This document shows, piece by piece, positions 34,001 to 46,000 of a DNA stretch of 64,000 bases. Both the position numbers and the translations under genes were made by a program. Position 1 is the stretch's first letter; each line of letters opens with the position of its first letter. Location: contig BDSL01000010.1 of the NCBI GenBank assembly GCA_003116995.1, positions 124,001-188,000 on the forward strand, given 5' to 3'. The notes beneath the pieces were generated by a model that saw nothing but the letters and a program-made list of their open reading frames with translations, did no database searches and was not told the DNA's origin. Source of the DNA: Yamagishiella unicocca. Taxonomy: Eukaryota; Chlorophyta; Chlorophyceae; Chlamydomonadales; Volvocaceae.

Positions 34001-37000
34001 CCCTCCCAGTCCATCGCCCCCATCTCCAGCACCGCCCAGCCCGCAGCCACCACCGTCTCCATATCCACCCAGCCCAGCGCCGCCGCAGCCGCTCAGTCCA
34101 GAGCCTTCCACTCCTCCGTCGTACCCACCCAGCCCAGCGTTCCCGGCACCTCGGTCGCCGTCGCAACCCAGCCCGCAGCCGTTGGACCCGGAGGCGCCCA
34201 GTCCGCAGATGCCACCGCCGCCTAGCCCGCAGCCTTCCATTCCGGTGTCTCCGGCTCCTCCCTCGCCCTACCCTCCCAGTCCATCGCCTCCATCTCCAGC
34301 ACCGCCCAGGCCGCAGCCACCACCGTCTCCATATCCACCCAGCCCAGCGCCGCCGCAGCCGCTCAGTCCAGAGCCATCCACTCCTCCCTCGTATCCACCC
34401 AGCCCAGCGATGCCGGCACCTTGGTCGCCGTCGCCCCCCAGCCCGCAGCCGTTGGTCCCGGAGCCGCCCAGCCCGCAGATGCCACCGCCGCCTAGCCCGC
34501 AGCCTCCCACTCCGGTGTCTCCGGCTCCTCCCTCGCCCTACCCTCCCAGTCCATCGCCCCCATCTCCAGCACCGCCCAGGCCGCAGCCACCACCGTCTCC
34601 ATATCCACCCAGCCCAGCGCCGCCGCAGCCGCTCAGTCCAGAGCCATCCACTCCTCCCTCGTATCCACCCAGCCCAGCGATGCCGGCACCTCGGTCGCCG
34701 TCGCCCCCCAGCCCGCAGCCGTTGGTCCCGGAGCCGCCCAGCCCGCAGATGCCACCGCCGCCTAGCCCGCAGCCTCCCACTCCGGTGTCTCCGGCTCCTC
34801 CCTCGCCCTACCCTCCCAGTCCATCGCCCCCATCTCCAGCACCGCCCAGCCCGCAGCCACCACCGTCTCCATATCCACCCAGCCCAGCGCCGCCGCAGCC
34901 GCTCAGTCCAGAGCCTTCCACTCCTCCGTCGTACCCACCCAGCCCAGCGTTCCCGGCACCTCGGTCGCCGTCGCAACCCAGCCCGCAGCCGTTGGACCCG
35001 GAGGCGCCCAGTCCGCAGATGCCACCGCCGCCTAGCCCGCAGCCTTCCATTCCGGTGTCTCCGGCTCCTCCCTCGCCCTACCCTCCCAGTCCATCGCCTC
35101 CATCTCCAGCACCGCCCAGGCCGCAGCCACCACCGTCTCCATATCCACCCAGCCCAGCGCCGCCGCAGCCGCTCAGTCCAGAGCCATCCACTCCTCCCTC
35201 GTATCCACCCAGCCCAGCGATGCCGGCACCTTGGTCGCCGTCGCCCCCCAGCCCGCAGCCGTTGGTCCCGGAGCCGCCCAGCCCGCAGATGCCACCGCCG
35301 CCTAGCCCGCAGCCTCCCACTCCGGTGTCTCCGGCTCCTCCCTCGCCCTACCCTCCCAGTCCATCGCCCCCATCTCCAGCACCGCCCAGCCCGCAGCCAC
35401 CACCGTCTCCATATCCACCCAGCCCAGCGCCGCCGCAGCCGCTCAGTCCAGAGCCATCCACTCCTCCCTTGTATCCACCCAGCCCAGCGATGCCGGCACC
35501 TCGGTCGCCGTTGCCCCTCAGCCCGCAGCCGTTGGTCCCGGAGCCGCCCAGCCCGCAGATGCCACCGCCGCCTAGCCCGCAGCCTCCCACTCCGGTGTCT
35601 CCGGCTCCTCCCTCGCCCTATCCTTCCAATCCATCGCCTCCATCTCCAGGACCGCCCAGCCCGCAGCCACCACCGTCTCCATACCCACCTAGCCCGCAGC
35701 CTCCTTCGCCACAGCCTTCAATTCCGGTGTCTCCGGCTCCTCCCTCGCCCTACCCTCCCAGTCCATCGCCTCCATCGCCAGCACCGCCCAGCCCGCAGCC
35801 ACCACCGTCTTCATATCCACCCAGCCCAGCGCCGCCGCAGCCGCTCAGTCCAGAGCCTTCCACCCCTCCATCGTACCCACCCAGCCCAGCGATGCCGGCA
35901 CCTCGGTCGCCGTCGCCCCCCAGCCCGCAGCCGTTGGTTCCGGAGCCGCCCAGCCCGCAGATGCCACCGCCGCCTAGCCCGCAGCCTCCTTCGCCGCAGC
36001 CTTCCATTCCGGTGTCTCCAGCTCCTCCCTCGCCCTACCCTCCCAGCCCATCGCCTCCATCTCCAGCACCGCCCAGCCCGCGGCCAACACCGTCCCCATA
36101 CCCACCCAGCCCGCAGCCTCCTTCGCCGCAGCCTTCCACTCCGGTGTCTCCGGCTCCTCCCTCGCCCTACCCTCCCAGTCCATCGCCTCCATCTCCAGCA
36201 CCGCCCAGCCCGCAACCACCACCGTCTCCATACCCACCAAGCCCGCAGCCTCCTTCGCCGCAGCCTTCCACTCCGGTGTCTCCGGCTCGTCCCTCGCCCT
36301 ACCCTCCCAGTCCATCGCCTCCATCTCCAGAACCGCCCAGCCCGCAGCCACCACCGTCTCCATACCCACCAAGCCCGCAGCCTCCTTCGCCGCAGCCTTC
36401 CGCTCCGGTGTCTCCGGCTCCGCCCTCGCCCTACCCTCCCAGTCCATCGCCTCCATCTCGAGCACCGCCCAGCCCGCAGCCACCACCGTCCCCATACCCA
36501 CCCAGCCCGCAGCCTCCTTCGCCGCAGCCATCCATTCCGTTGTCTCCAGCTTCTCCCTCGCCCTACCCTCCCAGTCCATCGCCTCCATCTCCAGCACCGC
36601 CCAGCCCGCAGCCACCAACGTCTCCATACCCACCCAGCCCGACGCCTCCTTCGCCGCAGCCTTCCACTCCGGGGTCTCCAGCTCCTCCCTCTCCCTACCC
36701 TCCCAGTCCATCGCCTCCATCTCCAGCACCGCCCAGCCCGCAGCCACCACCGTCCCCATACCCACCCAGTCCGCAACCTCCTTCGCTGCAGCCTTCCACT
36801 CCGGTGTCTCCGACTCCGCCCTCGCCCTACCCTCCCAGTCCATCGCCTCCATCTCCAGCACCGCCCAGCCCGCAGCCACCGCCGTCCCCATACCCACCCA
36901 GCCCGCATCCTCCTTCGCCGCAGCCTTCCATTCCGTTGTCTCCAGCTTCTCCCTCGCCCTACCCTCCCAGTCCATCGCCTCCATCTCCAGCACCGCCCAG

Positions 37001-40000
37001 CCCGCAGCCACCACCGTCTCCATACCCACCCAGCCCGCAGCCTCCTTCGCCGCAGCCTTCCACTCCGTTGTCTCCGACTCCTCCCTCGCCCTACCCCCCA
37101 AGCCCATCGCCTTCATCTCCAGCACCGCCCAGCCCGCAGCCACCACCGTCTCCATACCCACCCAGCCCGCAACCCCCTTCGCCGCAGCCTTCCACTCCGG
37201 TGTCTTCGACTCCTCCGTCGCCCTACCCTCCCAGTCCATCGCCTCCATCTCCAGCACCGCCCAGCCCGCAGCCACCACCGTCTCCATACCCACCCAGCCC
37301 GCAGCCTCCTTCGCCGCAGCCTTCCACTCCGGTGTCTTCGGCTCCTCCCTCGCCCTACCCTCCCAGTCCATCGCCTTCATCTCCAGCACCGCCCAGCCCG
37401 CAGTCACCAATGTCTCCATACCCTCCCAGCCCGCAGCCTCCCTCGCCGCAGCCTTCAATTCCGGTGTCTCCAGCTTCTCCCTCGCCCTACCCTCCCAGTC
37501 CACCGCCTCCATCTCCAGCACCGCCCAGCCCGCAGCCACCACCGTCTCCATATCCACCCAGCCCAGCTCCTCCGCAGCCGCTCGGTCCAGAGCCTTCCAC
37601 TCCTCCCTTGTACCCACCCAGCCCAGCGATGCCCGCACCTCGATCGCCGTCGCCCCCCGGCCCGCAGCCGTTGGTCCCGGAGCCGCCCAGCCCGCAGCGT
37701 CCATCACCCTACCCTGCAAGTCCTTTACCTCCAACCCGAGCGCCTCATGTGCCGGCAGCTCCACCGTCGTCATATCCGCCCAACCCATCGCCCCCGTCTC
37801 CTTGGTACCCACCTGTCACGCAACCCAGGGCTCCGTCTATTCCCTCATCATTTCCCCCTAGTCCAGTGCAGCCGACTCCGTCGCCATTGCAGCCACAATC
37901 GCCGGGTCTTTTGCCACCGATGTCTCCATCTCTTGAGCCACGAAATCCTCCGCGCGCATCGCAACCACCATCACCATCGCAACCACCATCGCCGGCACCT
38001 CCTATTCCGTCCCCACCTATGCCGTTTCCTCCCACTCTGCCTCCACCAATCCCCAATTATCCACCAATCGTTCGTCCACCGTTTCCGCGGGTCCCACAGT
38101 TCCCTCCGAGGCCACCTTTGCCACCTCGCCGGCCTGGACAGCCAATGTCGCCTGATGTGCCGTTCCCACCAAATGCACCTTTTCCCATTGCTCCAAGCAG
38201 TCCAGAGTTTCCCGAGTTACCTCCGTACAACCCTGCTTCACCATCACCGAAACCGCCACAACCACCTCGTACTCCACCAAGGCCTCCGCCATCACCATCG
38301 CCGCGCCCGCCTGCGCCTCCAAAACCCAGCAGACCAATGCCTCCTCCCGGACCTCCGCCGCCATCACCTACGCCTTTGCTACCCAGGCCTCCGCCTGCCT
38401 CGCCTGCCCCCCCCCGGCCCCCCCCGCGTCCGCCGCGTCAGCCGCCACGACCTCCATCGCCTCAACCGGCCAACCCGCCTTCTCCGCTTCCACCGGGTAG
38501 ACCGCATAGCCCCGAGCCACCTGTGCCTCCCGCTCCCCATGCGCCACCGCCACGCCCACCCGCACCACCGTCTCCGCCGCCGCCACCGCCGCCGTTCCCC
38601 CCTGGTATTGCAATTGAAGTGCAAGATTATGAACTTGTCTTCCTCATCGATGAGAGCCAGTTTACTAACGAAACAGCGGCGGCAGAATTCATCTTGCAAT
38701 TGCGCAAGGACATCGCTGCATTCTTCGGGGTGCCTCTCGACCAGGTGGGTTAATATGCACAGGAAACACGATGTTGTGGAAGCCAAGCAGACATAGCAGA
38801 CGAGGCCGTGATATGCTGACTCTTCGTTCCGCGTGCACAGCCTAGCTCGCACAGAGCTAGTTGGATTGATGTGCAAGTCTGGGTAATGGCGCATGCTAGG
38901 AAACCAGGAGCACGGTGTGTAGCGTGGGGACTTGCGATCCAAAGGGCCCCTTACCAACTACGCTACGTAGCAGGGCCATTCCTGGTTCGCACTGATTTCC
39001 TGATCCGTTCTCTTTGTGTGTTTTGCAGGTTATTGTGACGGGTGTCGAAGCGTCGCCAAGCCCTAGTCCCTCGGGAGGTCGCCAGCTCGCTGAAGAGCAG
39101 CAGGGGCCAGCGATCACGGCTCCGTTGCGCGCGTGGATTGCCGGCGAGCTGGCTCCGCATTTCCACGCCTCAATGACCAGCCTCTTGCATCTCACGTCGC
39201 GTCCCGTCAGCACAGCTGCGCTGCTCGAGGTGCGACCCTGTCATCTTGTACCACATATATCATGTTCTACCACATATCACGTTGCACCACCCGTATCATG
39301 TTGCACCACACATATCATGTTCCGCCACACATCGGACGATGGCAAAGTGCCAGAGAAGCCGCAGTGTTTGCGTGGCGTTACAATTCTTTACCTGAAGTAT
39401 ACTCTCAGCGGCACACGTCGTTGCATGACACTCCATCTGCAATAGTCGAGCTCTCCGGCTCTCTTAGTGTTGCTCTTAACCCCTGCTCCCATGGCCCCTG
39501 CTCCTGACAGCTTACCTGCCCACATGCTCCCCAACTGTGCCGTGCAGCTGCGAAGCAAGGCGCCACTTGCGGGAAGTTTGGGAGGCGCCCTTCGCCTCGC
39601 TTGCGTTGGTGGGAGTCATCGGCGTCGGCTGGGCGAAACCAGGGAAGTGAGGATCCAGGCCACTGTGGTCATAACCTACGGTGTGCAGCAGCCACCCTCA
39701 CCGAGTCCGCTCCTGCCACCAAGTCCATTCGCGCCTCCATTACAGCCTCTGTCCCCAGGGGCTATAGCCCCACCATTGGCGCCTCCACCTCCGCCATCTC
39801 CAGCCCCCGCACCACCAGCACCGCCGCTTCCACCGCCACCACCGGTGGATCGGCCGTCTCAGCAGCCCACGTCCCCTCCACAGCTCCCTCCTCCACCCCC
39901 GCTCAATCTTACCGCACTGGCGGAGGCGACAGGTAGGCGTCGTGATGAGATGACTCCGTAGGGTGTACCTTGACAGCAGCGAGTCCAGCCCTTTCCCAAG

Positions 40001-43000
40001 CCAGGATATCCTGGACACAATGTGACTCATTACATCCATCGCACGCTGTGCCAGGTCCAATGCAAGTACTTCTGCATTCGCACTTTCCTTTATTTTGTCC
40101 TTGTACACGCTGACTCCTCGTTAATATCAACCCAAATTTCCTGCTTGCCAGGTGCATCAGCCGTGAAGTTGGTCGAGAGCCCGCCACCTTCACCGTCCCC
40201 ACCCTCGCCCACGCCTCCATCGCCGGGCCCTGCGATTCCCACCTCGCCGATGCCCGAGATACCTCCTCCGACACCGCTGCCGTCCCCTGGTTGCGAGATG
40301 ACTGGCTATAGGTTCTACATTGATGCATCGCTATCCAGCGCATGCAGCGGGGCCCTTTGTGCAGTGCTCGAAGACACAGGGGACACCGCGCCTGCTCTCT
40401 TCGCATGCACTTGGGGGGGTGACGGCTACGAGGCGGCAATGTGCGGGGCCTTCGACTCGCTTGGTCGCGTTTTCTCAAGGCCGAACAACGGAACGCGGTA
40501 CCCGGAGCCAATATTCGACTTCACAGTGGCAAACGACGCCCATACTACATGTGCTGGAGCATACGTCAAGGACCAATATGCTTTCATTGAGCTGTCGCCA
40601 CAGTCGCCGGACATGCCGCAGTCGCCGGAATTTCCATCCTACTCTCCAAACACGCCTTACACTCCAGACGCACCATACCCTCCAGATCCTCCTTACTCGC
40701 CTGCATCTCCATACCCGCCTAGCCCAGAACCTCCGGTACCGTCGACGACGCCCAGCCAGCCCCTATCGCCAGTCCGACCTAGTCAACCACCATCAATGCC
40801 GTATCCACCGTACGCGCCGTATCCACCGGATGAGCGCGGTCCGCAGCAACCGTCAGTTTCGCCGTCGAATCCTCCACCATTGCCCATCCCGCCGATGCCT
40901 GCTCTTCTATTATCACCGCCGCCTCCTTCTACACCCGTTGGAGCTACCCCGTCGCCACCCAGTTCTAGCTCGCAGCCGCCCGGCCTGCCTAGCTCATCGC
41001 CGCCATCGCCGATGTCGCCAGAACTCCGGCCGAGCCGACCATGGTCCCGGCCGTTGCCGCCTGTTGCCGCATATCCGCAGCCGCCCAGTCCAAGCCCGCT
41101 GTCGCCCGCTCCACCCGGCCCATCATCGCCCAGCCACCCACTGTCGCCAGTCCGACCTGGTCGATCACCACACATGCCGTATGCGCCGCTTCTACCGGAC
41201 GTGCCGTATCCACCGGACGAGCCCGGTCCGCAGCAACCATCTGTTCCACCGCTGAGTCCTCCACCATTGCCCAGCCCTCAGCAGCCTGCGTCGCCGGCCT
41301 ATCCGCCACCTCCATCTACGCCTGTTGCCGCCTACCCGCCGCCGCCCAGTCCTAGCCCGCTGTCGCCCGCTCCACCCAGCCCATCATCGCCGCTGCCGCC
41401 AGCTTCGCCCAGCCCGCAGCAACCTGCATCGCCGGCCTATCCGCCACCTCCATCTACGCCTGTTGCCGCCTACCCGCCGCCGCCCAGTCCTAGCCCGCTG
41501 TCGCCCGCTCCGCCCGGCCCATCATCGCCGCTGCCGCCAGCTTCGCCCAGCCCGCAGCAACCTGCATCGCCGACCTATCCGCCACCTCCATCTACGCCTG
41601 TTGCCGCCTACCCGCCGCCGCCCAGTCCAAGTCCGCTGTCGCCCGCTCCACCCGGCCCATCATCGCCCAGGCACCCGCTGTCGCCAGTCCGACCTGGTCG
41701 ACCACCATACATGCCGTATACGCCGTATCCACCGGACGTGCCGTATCCACCGGATGAGCGCGGTCCGCAGCAACCGTCAGTTCCGCCGCCGCTGCCGCCA
41801 GCTTCGCCCAGGCCGCAGCAACCTTCGCCGCCTCCTTCTCCACCTGTTGCAGCCACCCCATCGCCACCCAGTCCTAGCCCACCTTCACCCGGCCTGCCTA
41901 GCCCGTCGTTGCCCATGCCGCTGCCGTCACCGCTGCTGCCAACGTCGCCCAGCCCACAGCCTCCCTGGCCTCCTGCGAATCCGCGTCCTTCAGCCCTACC
42001 CGCTGAGGCATATCCCCCGCCTCCCAGTCCCAGCCCGCTGTCAGTTGAGCCTCCCAGCCCACCGCCGCCGTTCCCAACGCAATCGCCGAGTCCTCCGCAG
42101 CCGCTCCCACCATCGCTACCGCAGAGGCCGCCCCCTGGCCTCCCTCCGCCGTCCGGTCCCGAACCTACCAGCCCACCATCACCCATGCCGCCGCCTTCTC
42201 CCAGCCAGCCGCAGCCATCACCGCCCTCCTATCCTCAGTTGCCACCTCGGCCGTACGGAACCGACACACCGCCGCCGCCTACCGTTCCTGGCCAGCCGCT
42301 ACCTAAACCGCCCGGCCCACTATCTCCCAGCCCACTGCACCCATCACCTCCGCTGTACCCGTATTATCCGCCCCCTACAGGCGTTTATCCTCCATCCCCT
42401 CACGGCGACTATCCTTCGGTGCCTACACCGATCCCTCCAATGCAGCCGCCGTCCGCCCCTTCCCTGCCCGATGGCCCACCTGGTCATCCCCCGTCACCAC
42501 ATGACCCACCCCCACCGCCGCCTCCTAGGCCGGCCAGGCAACCATCCGCGCCCGTTCCTCCGGTAATGCCGACACCGCCACCCCACCTACCACCTGCGTC
42601 ACCTGCTCCATTTCAGCCGTCCAGCCCCTCACCAACATCTCCCCCCCCGACAAGCCCCCAGCCGCCGCCACCCGGCCCACCTTCTGCCCCCCCCTCACCA
42701 GCCCCCAAGCCACCCTCATCTCCTGCTGCTCCACGGGTGCCGCCTCCAGCGCCGTCCCCGCCCGCACTCCCGTCGCCGCCCCCGCCGAAGCGACCGAGGC
42801 AGCCACGGCCGCCGCCCCCCGCACCGCCTTCACCACGCCCTCGGCCGCCCCCCGCGCCAAAGCCACCAACTCCTAAGCCACCATCGCCATCGGCACCCAA
42901 ACCGCCATCGCCTGCTCCGCCGGCTCCACACCCTTCCCCGCCAGTTCCGTCCCCGCCCCTCGAGCCCCCACCATCGGCAGCTGCGCCGCCTCAGCAACCA

Positions 43001-46000
43001 CCGAGTCAGCCGATGCGCCCGCCTCTGGCACCTCCATCGCCGCCACTTGGAGCCCCTCTATCCCCTCCAATGACTCCTCCGCCCCTGGACCCTCCAGTGC
43101 GCCCTCCGTTGCCAGCAGTACCAGCCAGCCCCAATCCACCACCCCCGAACATGCCTCTGCCCTCACCACCAGCTCTCCCTCCCCCCGCTGCGCCACCGTC
43201 AAAGCCTACGCCGTCGCCCATGCCGCCACTGCCGCCGCCACCGGCACCCCTCACGCCCCCACCCTCCTTCACGCCTATCCGGCTATCTGGTCGCATGATG
43301 GACGGTTACCTGGACAACTGCGTCATCTACGCGGACACGGACGGCAACGCCGCGCTCGTCAGCAGCACCGGCACCGAGCCATTCAATACCTCCACCTTCA
43401 ACAACGGCTGGACGCTCACGTTGCCGACCGCCGCCAGCGCGGCAGCGCCGCTACGTATCGTGCCCGCATCGCCGTCGTCCTACGACACTGGTCGCCTGGC
43501 AACGGGGCCGCAGGACGAGTGCCATGACGCCACGACCTTCCTGAAGCTCTACGTGGAGCTCGCCGCGCCCTCGCTGTCAAGGATGGTCAGTCCCTTGACG
43601 ACCCTGGTGGTGGCTATGCAGGAGCGCGGCTACACCCAGGCCGAAGCCAAGACAAAGGTGGAGGGATGGGGAGGGAGGAAGGCGCGGGGCGGCGTGGGAA
43701 AGGAGACTGGATGGGAGGTTTTTGCCGGCTCTTGACGTGAAGATATGTCCGGAGGGCGCATGAAGGGTAGCTGCTGAATATGATACTTGTTCATGGTCAG
43801 CGGGTGTGGGTCTGGGGGCGGATTCAGCCTGGGTGGTCTGGATGGGGGCGGCGAAGGGCTTGGTGGTACGCGAAGGGCTTGATGCGTTTTGTCAGGTGGC
43901 TGCAAGCAGGCGGCCAACGGGGCGATGACGTTTAGAGGTGCATCGCTGCGTGTCGTGCTGCTGTACTGGAATTTGTTTGCGTGATTGTGGTCGCCCAAAG
44001 TCATCTGCACATGCACCTGCCCGCCGCTGACACGCTGTCCCCAACTCGTCCTTGCGTCTGGACCCTTCCGGGGCCTCTTTCAGGCCGTTTTCGGGATCAA
44101 CGCCAGCGTCTTCACGCTAGGCTTGACGGACCCAATCAAGGCCTTGTACGTTGACCTAGACAGGAGGGTGAGCGTGGAGAAGCGCGAAACGGGATGCATG
44201 GTACTTAAACTCCACCCCTGCCGTCCCTTGCAATCTGACCCTTATGTCCACAGCAGCTCAGACGAGTATCTTTTCCCGAATTATCAAATCACAGTCCTAA
44301 GCTTGGCCATTGCAGTCTCCCCCGCTCCGCTCCAATCCGTCCCCCCCGCACCGCTGACTCTGCCCCAATCCGGCCCCCTCGCACCGCTGACTCTGCCCCC
44401 ATCCGGCCCCCGCGCACCGCTGACTCCTACTCCCACACGTCGCAGGCGGAGCCGCTGATGCGCGCCGAACAGCAGGTCATGGCCGCAGTGATGCAGACCA
44501 CCACCTTCCTCATCACCAACTCCTCCGACCTGCCCGCCATGGGCCGCGTCGTCTGGGGCGCCATGGCCAAGTTCGTCGAGGACCTGTTCAGCAGCTCCCG
44601 CCTGACCATCCCCGCCGTAGACGCCGGTCGGCGGCGGCTCTTGGATTTCGCGGGCGGCAGCAGCGGCAGCAGCGGTGCGGCCTCCTACGGTCGCCGCCAG
44701 CTGATGCAAACAGGGCGAGACGGGTCTGTCTCGTCCGACGCGCCGCTGATCAACCTGACCAGCACCCCGGACCTGAACACCTTGCTGAACAACGCCCTGG
44801 AGCTTCTGGGAGTCGGCGCCAACCAGACCAACAGCAGCGCTCTGCTACCCACCGCCAACACGATTGGCGCCGATGACCCGGCGCGCCGTACAGCCGCGCT
44901 GCAGGGCATGTCGAACATGCAGGGGCTCATCGAGGCGGCCGTCAACGGCGGCAACCTCACCCAGGTACGCTAGGCCAGGCTGCCGCATGTGCCATCTGCC
45001 AGGCTGCCGCATGTGCGATCTGCCAGGCTGCCGCATGTGCGATCTGCCAGGCTGCCGCATGTGCGATCTGCCAGGCTGCCGCATGTGCGATCTGCCAGGC
45101 TGCCGCATGTGCGATCTGCCAGGCTGCCGCATGTGCGATCTGCCAGGCTGCCGCATGTGCGATCTGCCAGGCTGCCGCATGTGCGATCTGCCAGGCTGCC
45201 GCATGTGCGATCTGGCACATCGGTGTCTTCCTGTCGATCCACAGGGCACGCAGCTGCTCCTCCCCCAATCTCTTTCTCACAATGAACCCAGTAAGACCTG
45301 GCCACGTGACTCGACTGCTGCTCTTCCCCCAACCTCTTTCTCCCAATGAAACCCAATGAAACCTGGCCACGTGACTCGACTGCTGCTCCTCCTATCTCTC
45401 CGCCTCCATCTGCCCTGACGCTGGTCTCGATCCAGGGAGGGGGGGCTGCTGCCGTTATCCTGGTTGCCACTCTTGCCGCCGTCGTCCCTGTCCTGCCCTC
45501 CCTTCAGGTGGCCGCTGCCTCGCTGGTTGCCCAGGACTCCGTCACGCAGAAGCTCCGACAGCTGGCCACGCCGGAGGCGGACGTCTCCGCCTTCATCGCC
45601 GCAACCTCTGTCGACAGCCTCACCCGCGACGTGGCTGCGGCCGACATCACCGGGCCCACACTTCCGGACGATTCGGGCGGCGACGACGGCGGCGGCAACA
45701 ATGGCGTCCAGGATAACGGCAGCAGGCCCCCCTCCTGGATCGAGACCAACGTGGGTCTCTTCGTGGTGCTGGTCGCCGTCATCCCCGTGCTGCTGGTGGT
45801 CGCTTGCGGCGGGGCTTACTTCGTCTACAAGCGCCGCCGGAAGGCCGCAGAGTTCGCCATGCATGTCCCCGAGGAGGTGACCGCGGGGGGCGCCGCGGCG
45901 GACGCCGCCAACCGGTCCCTTGCGCGCGGCAGCGACGAGGCCTCGTATAGCCGCCGGCTTAGCGGCGTCAGCAGCCTGCCGGAGAACAGGGAGGTGCCGC

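Noticed and set aside
32139..34976. 945-codon minus-strand ORF rich in Arg, Trp and Gly
   Set aside because: It is the antisense reading of the PPSP repeat; the 270-bp units have no stop in that frame. It has no independent coding signal.
28148..36007. Series of 80-85-codon Gly-rich minus-strand ORFs at regular spacing
   Set aside because: They repeat with the 270/285-bp units and are antisense shadows, not a gene array.
35974..37812. 612-codon minus-strand ORF rich in Ala, Glu and Gly
   Set aside because: Antisense shadow of the 132-bp repeat units of the giant glycoprotein gene.
44974..45213. CRISPR-like appearance of ten 24-bp units
   Set aside because: The units abut with no variable spacers and lie in a eukaryotic intron.
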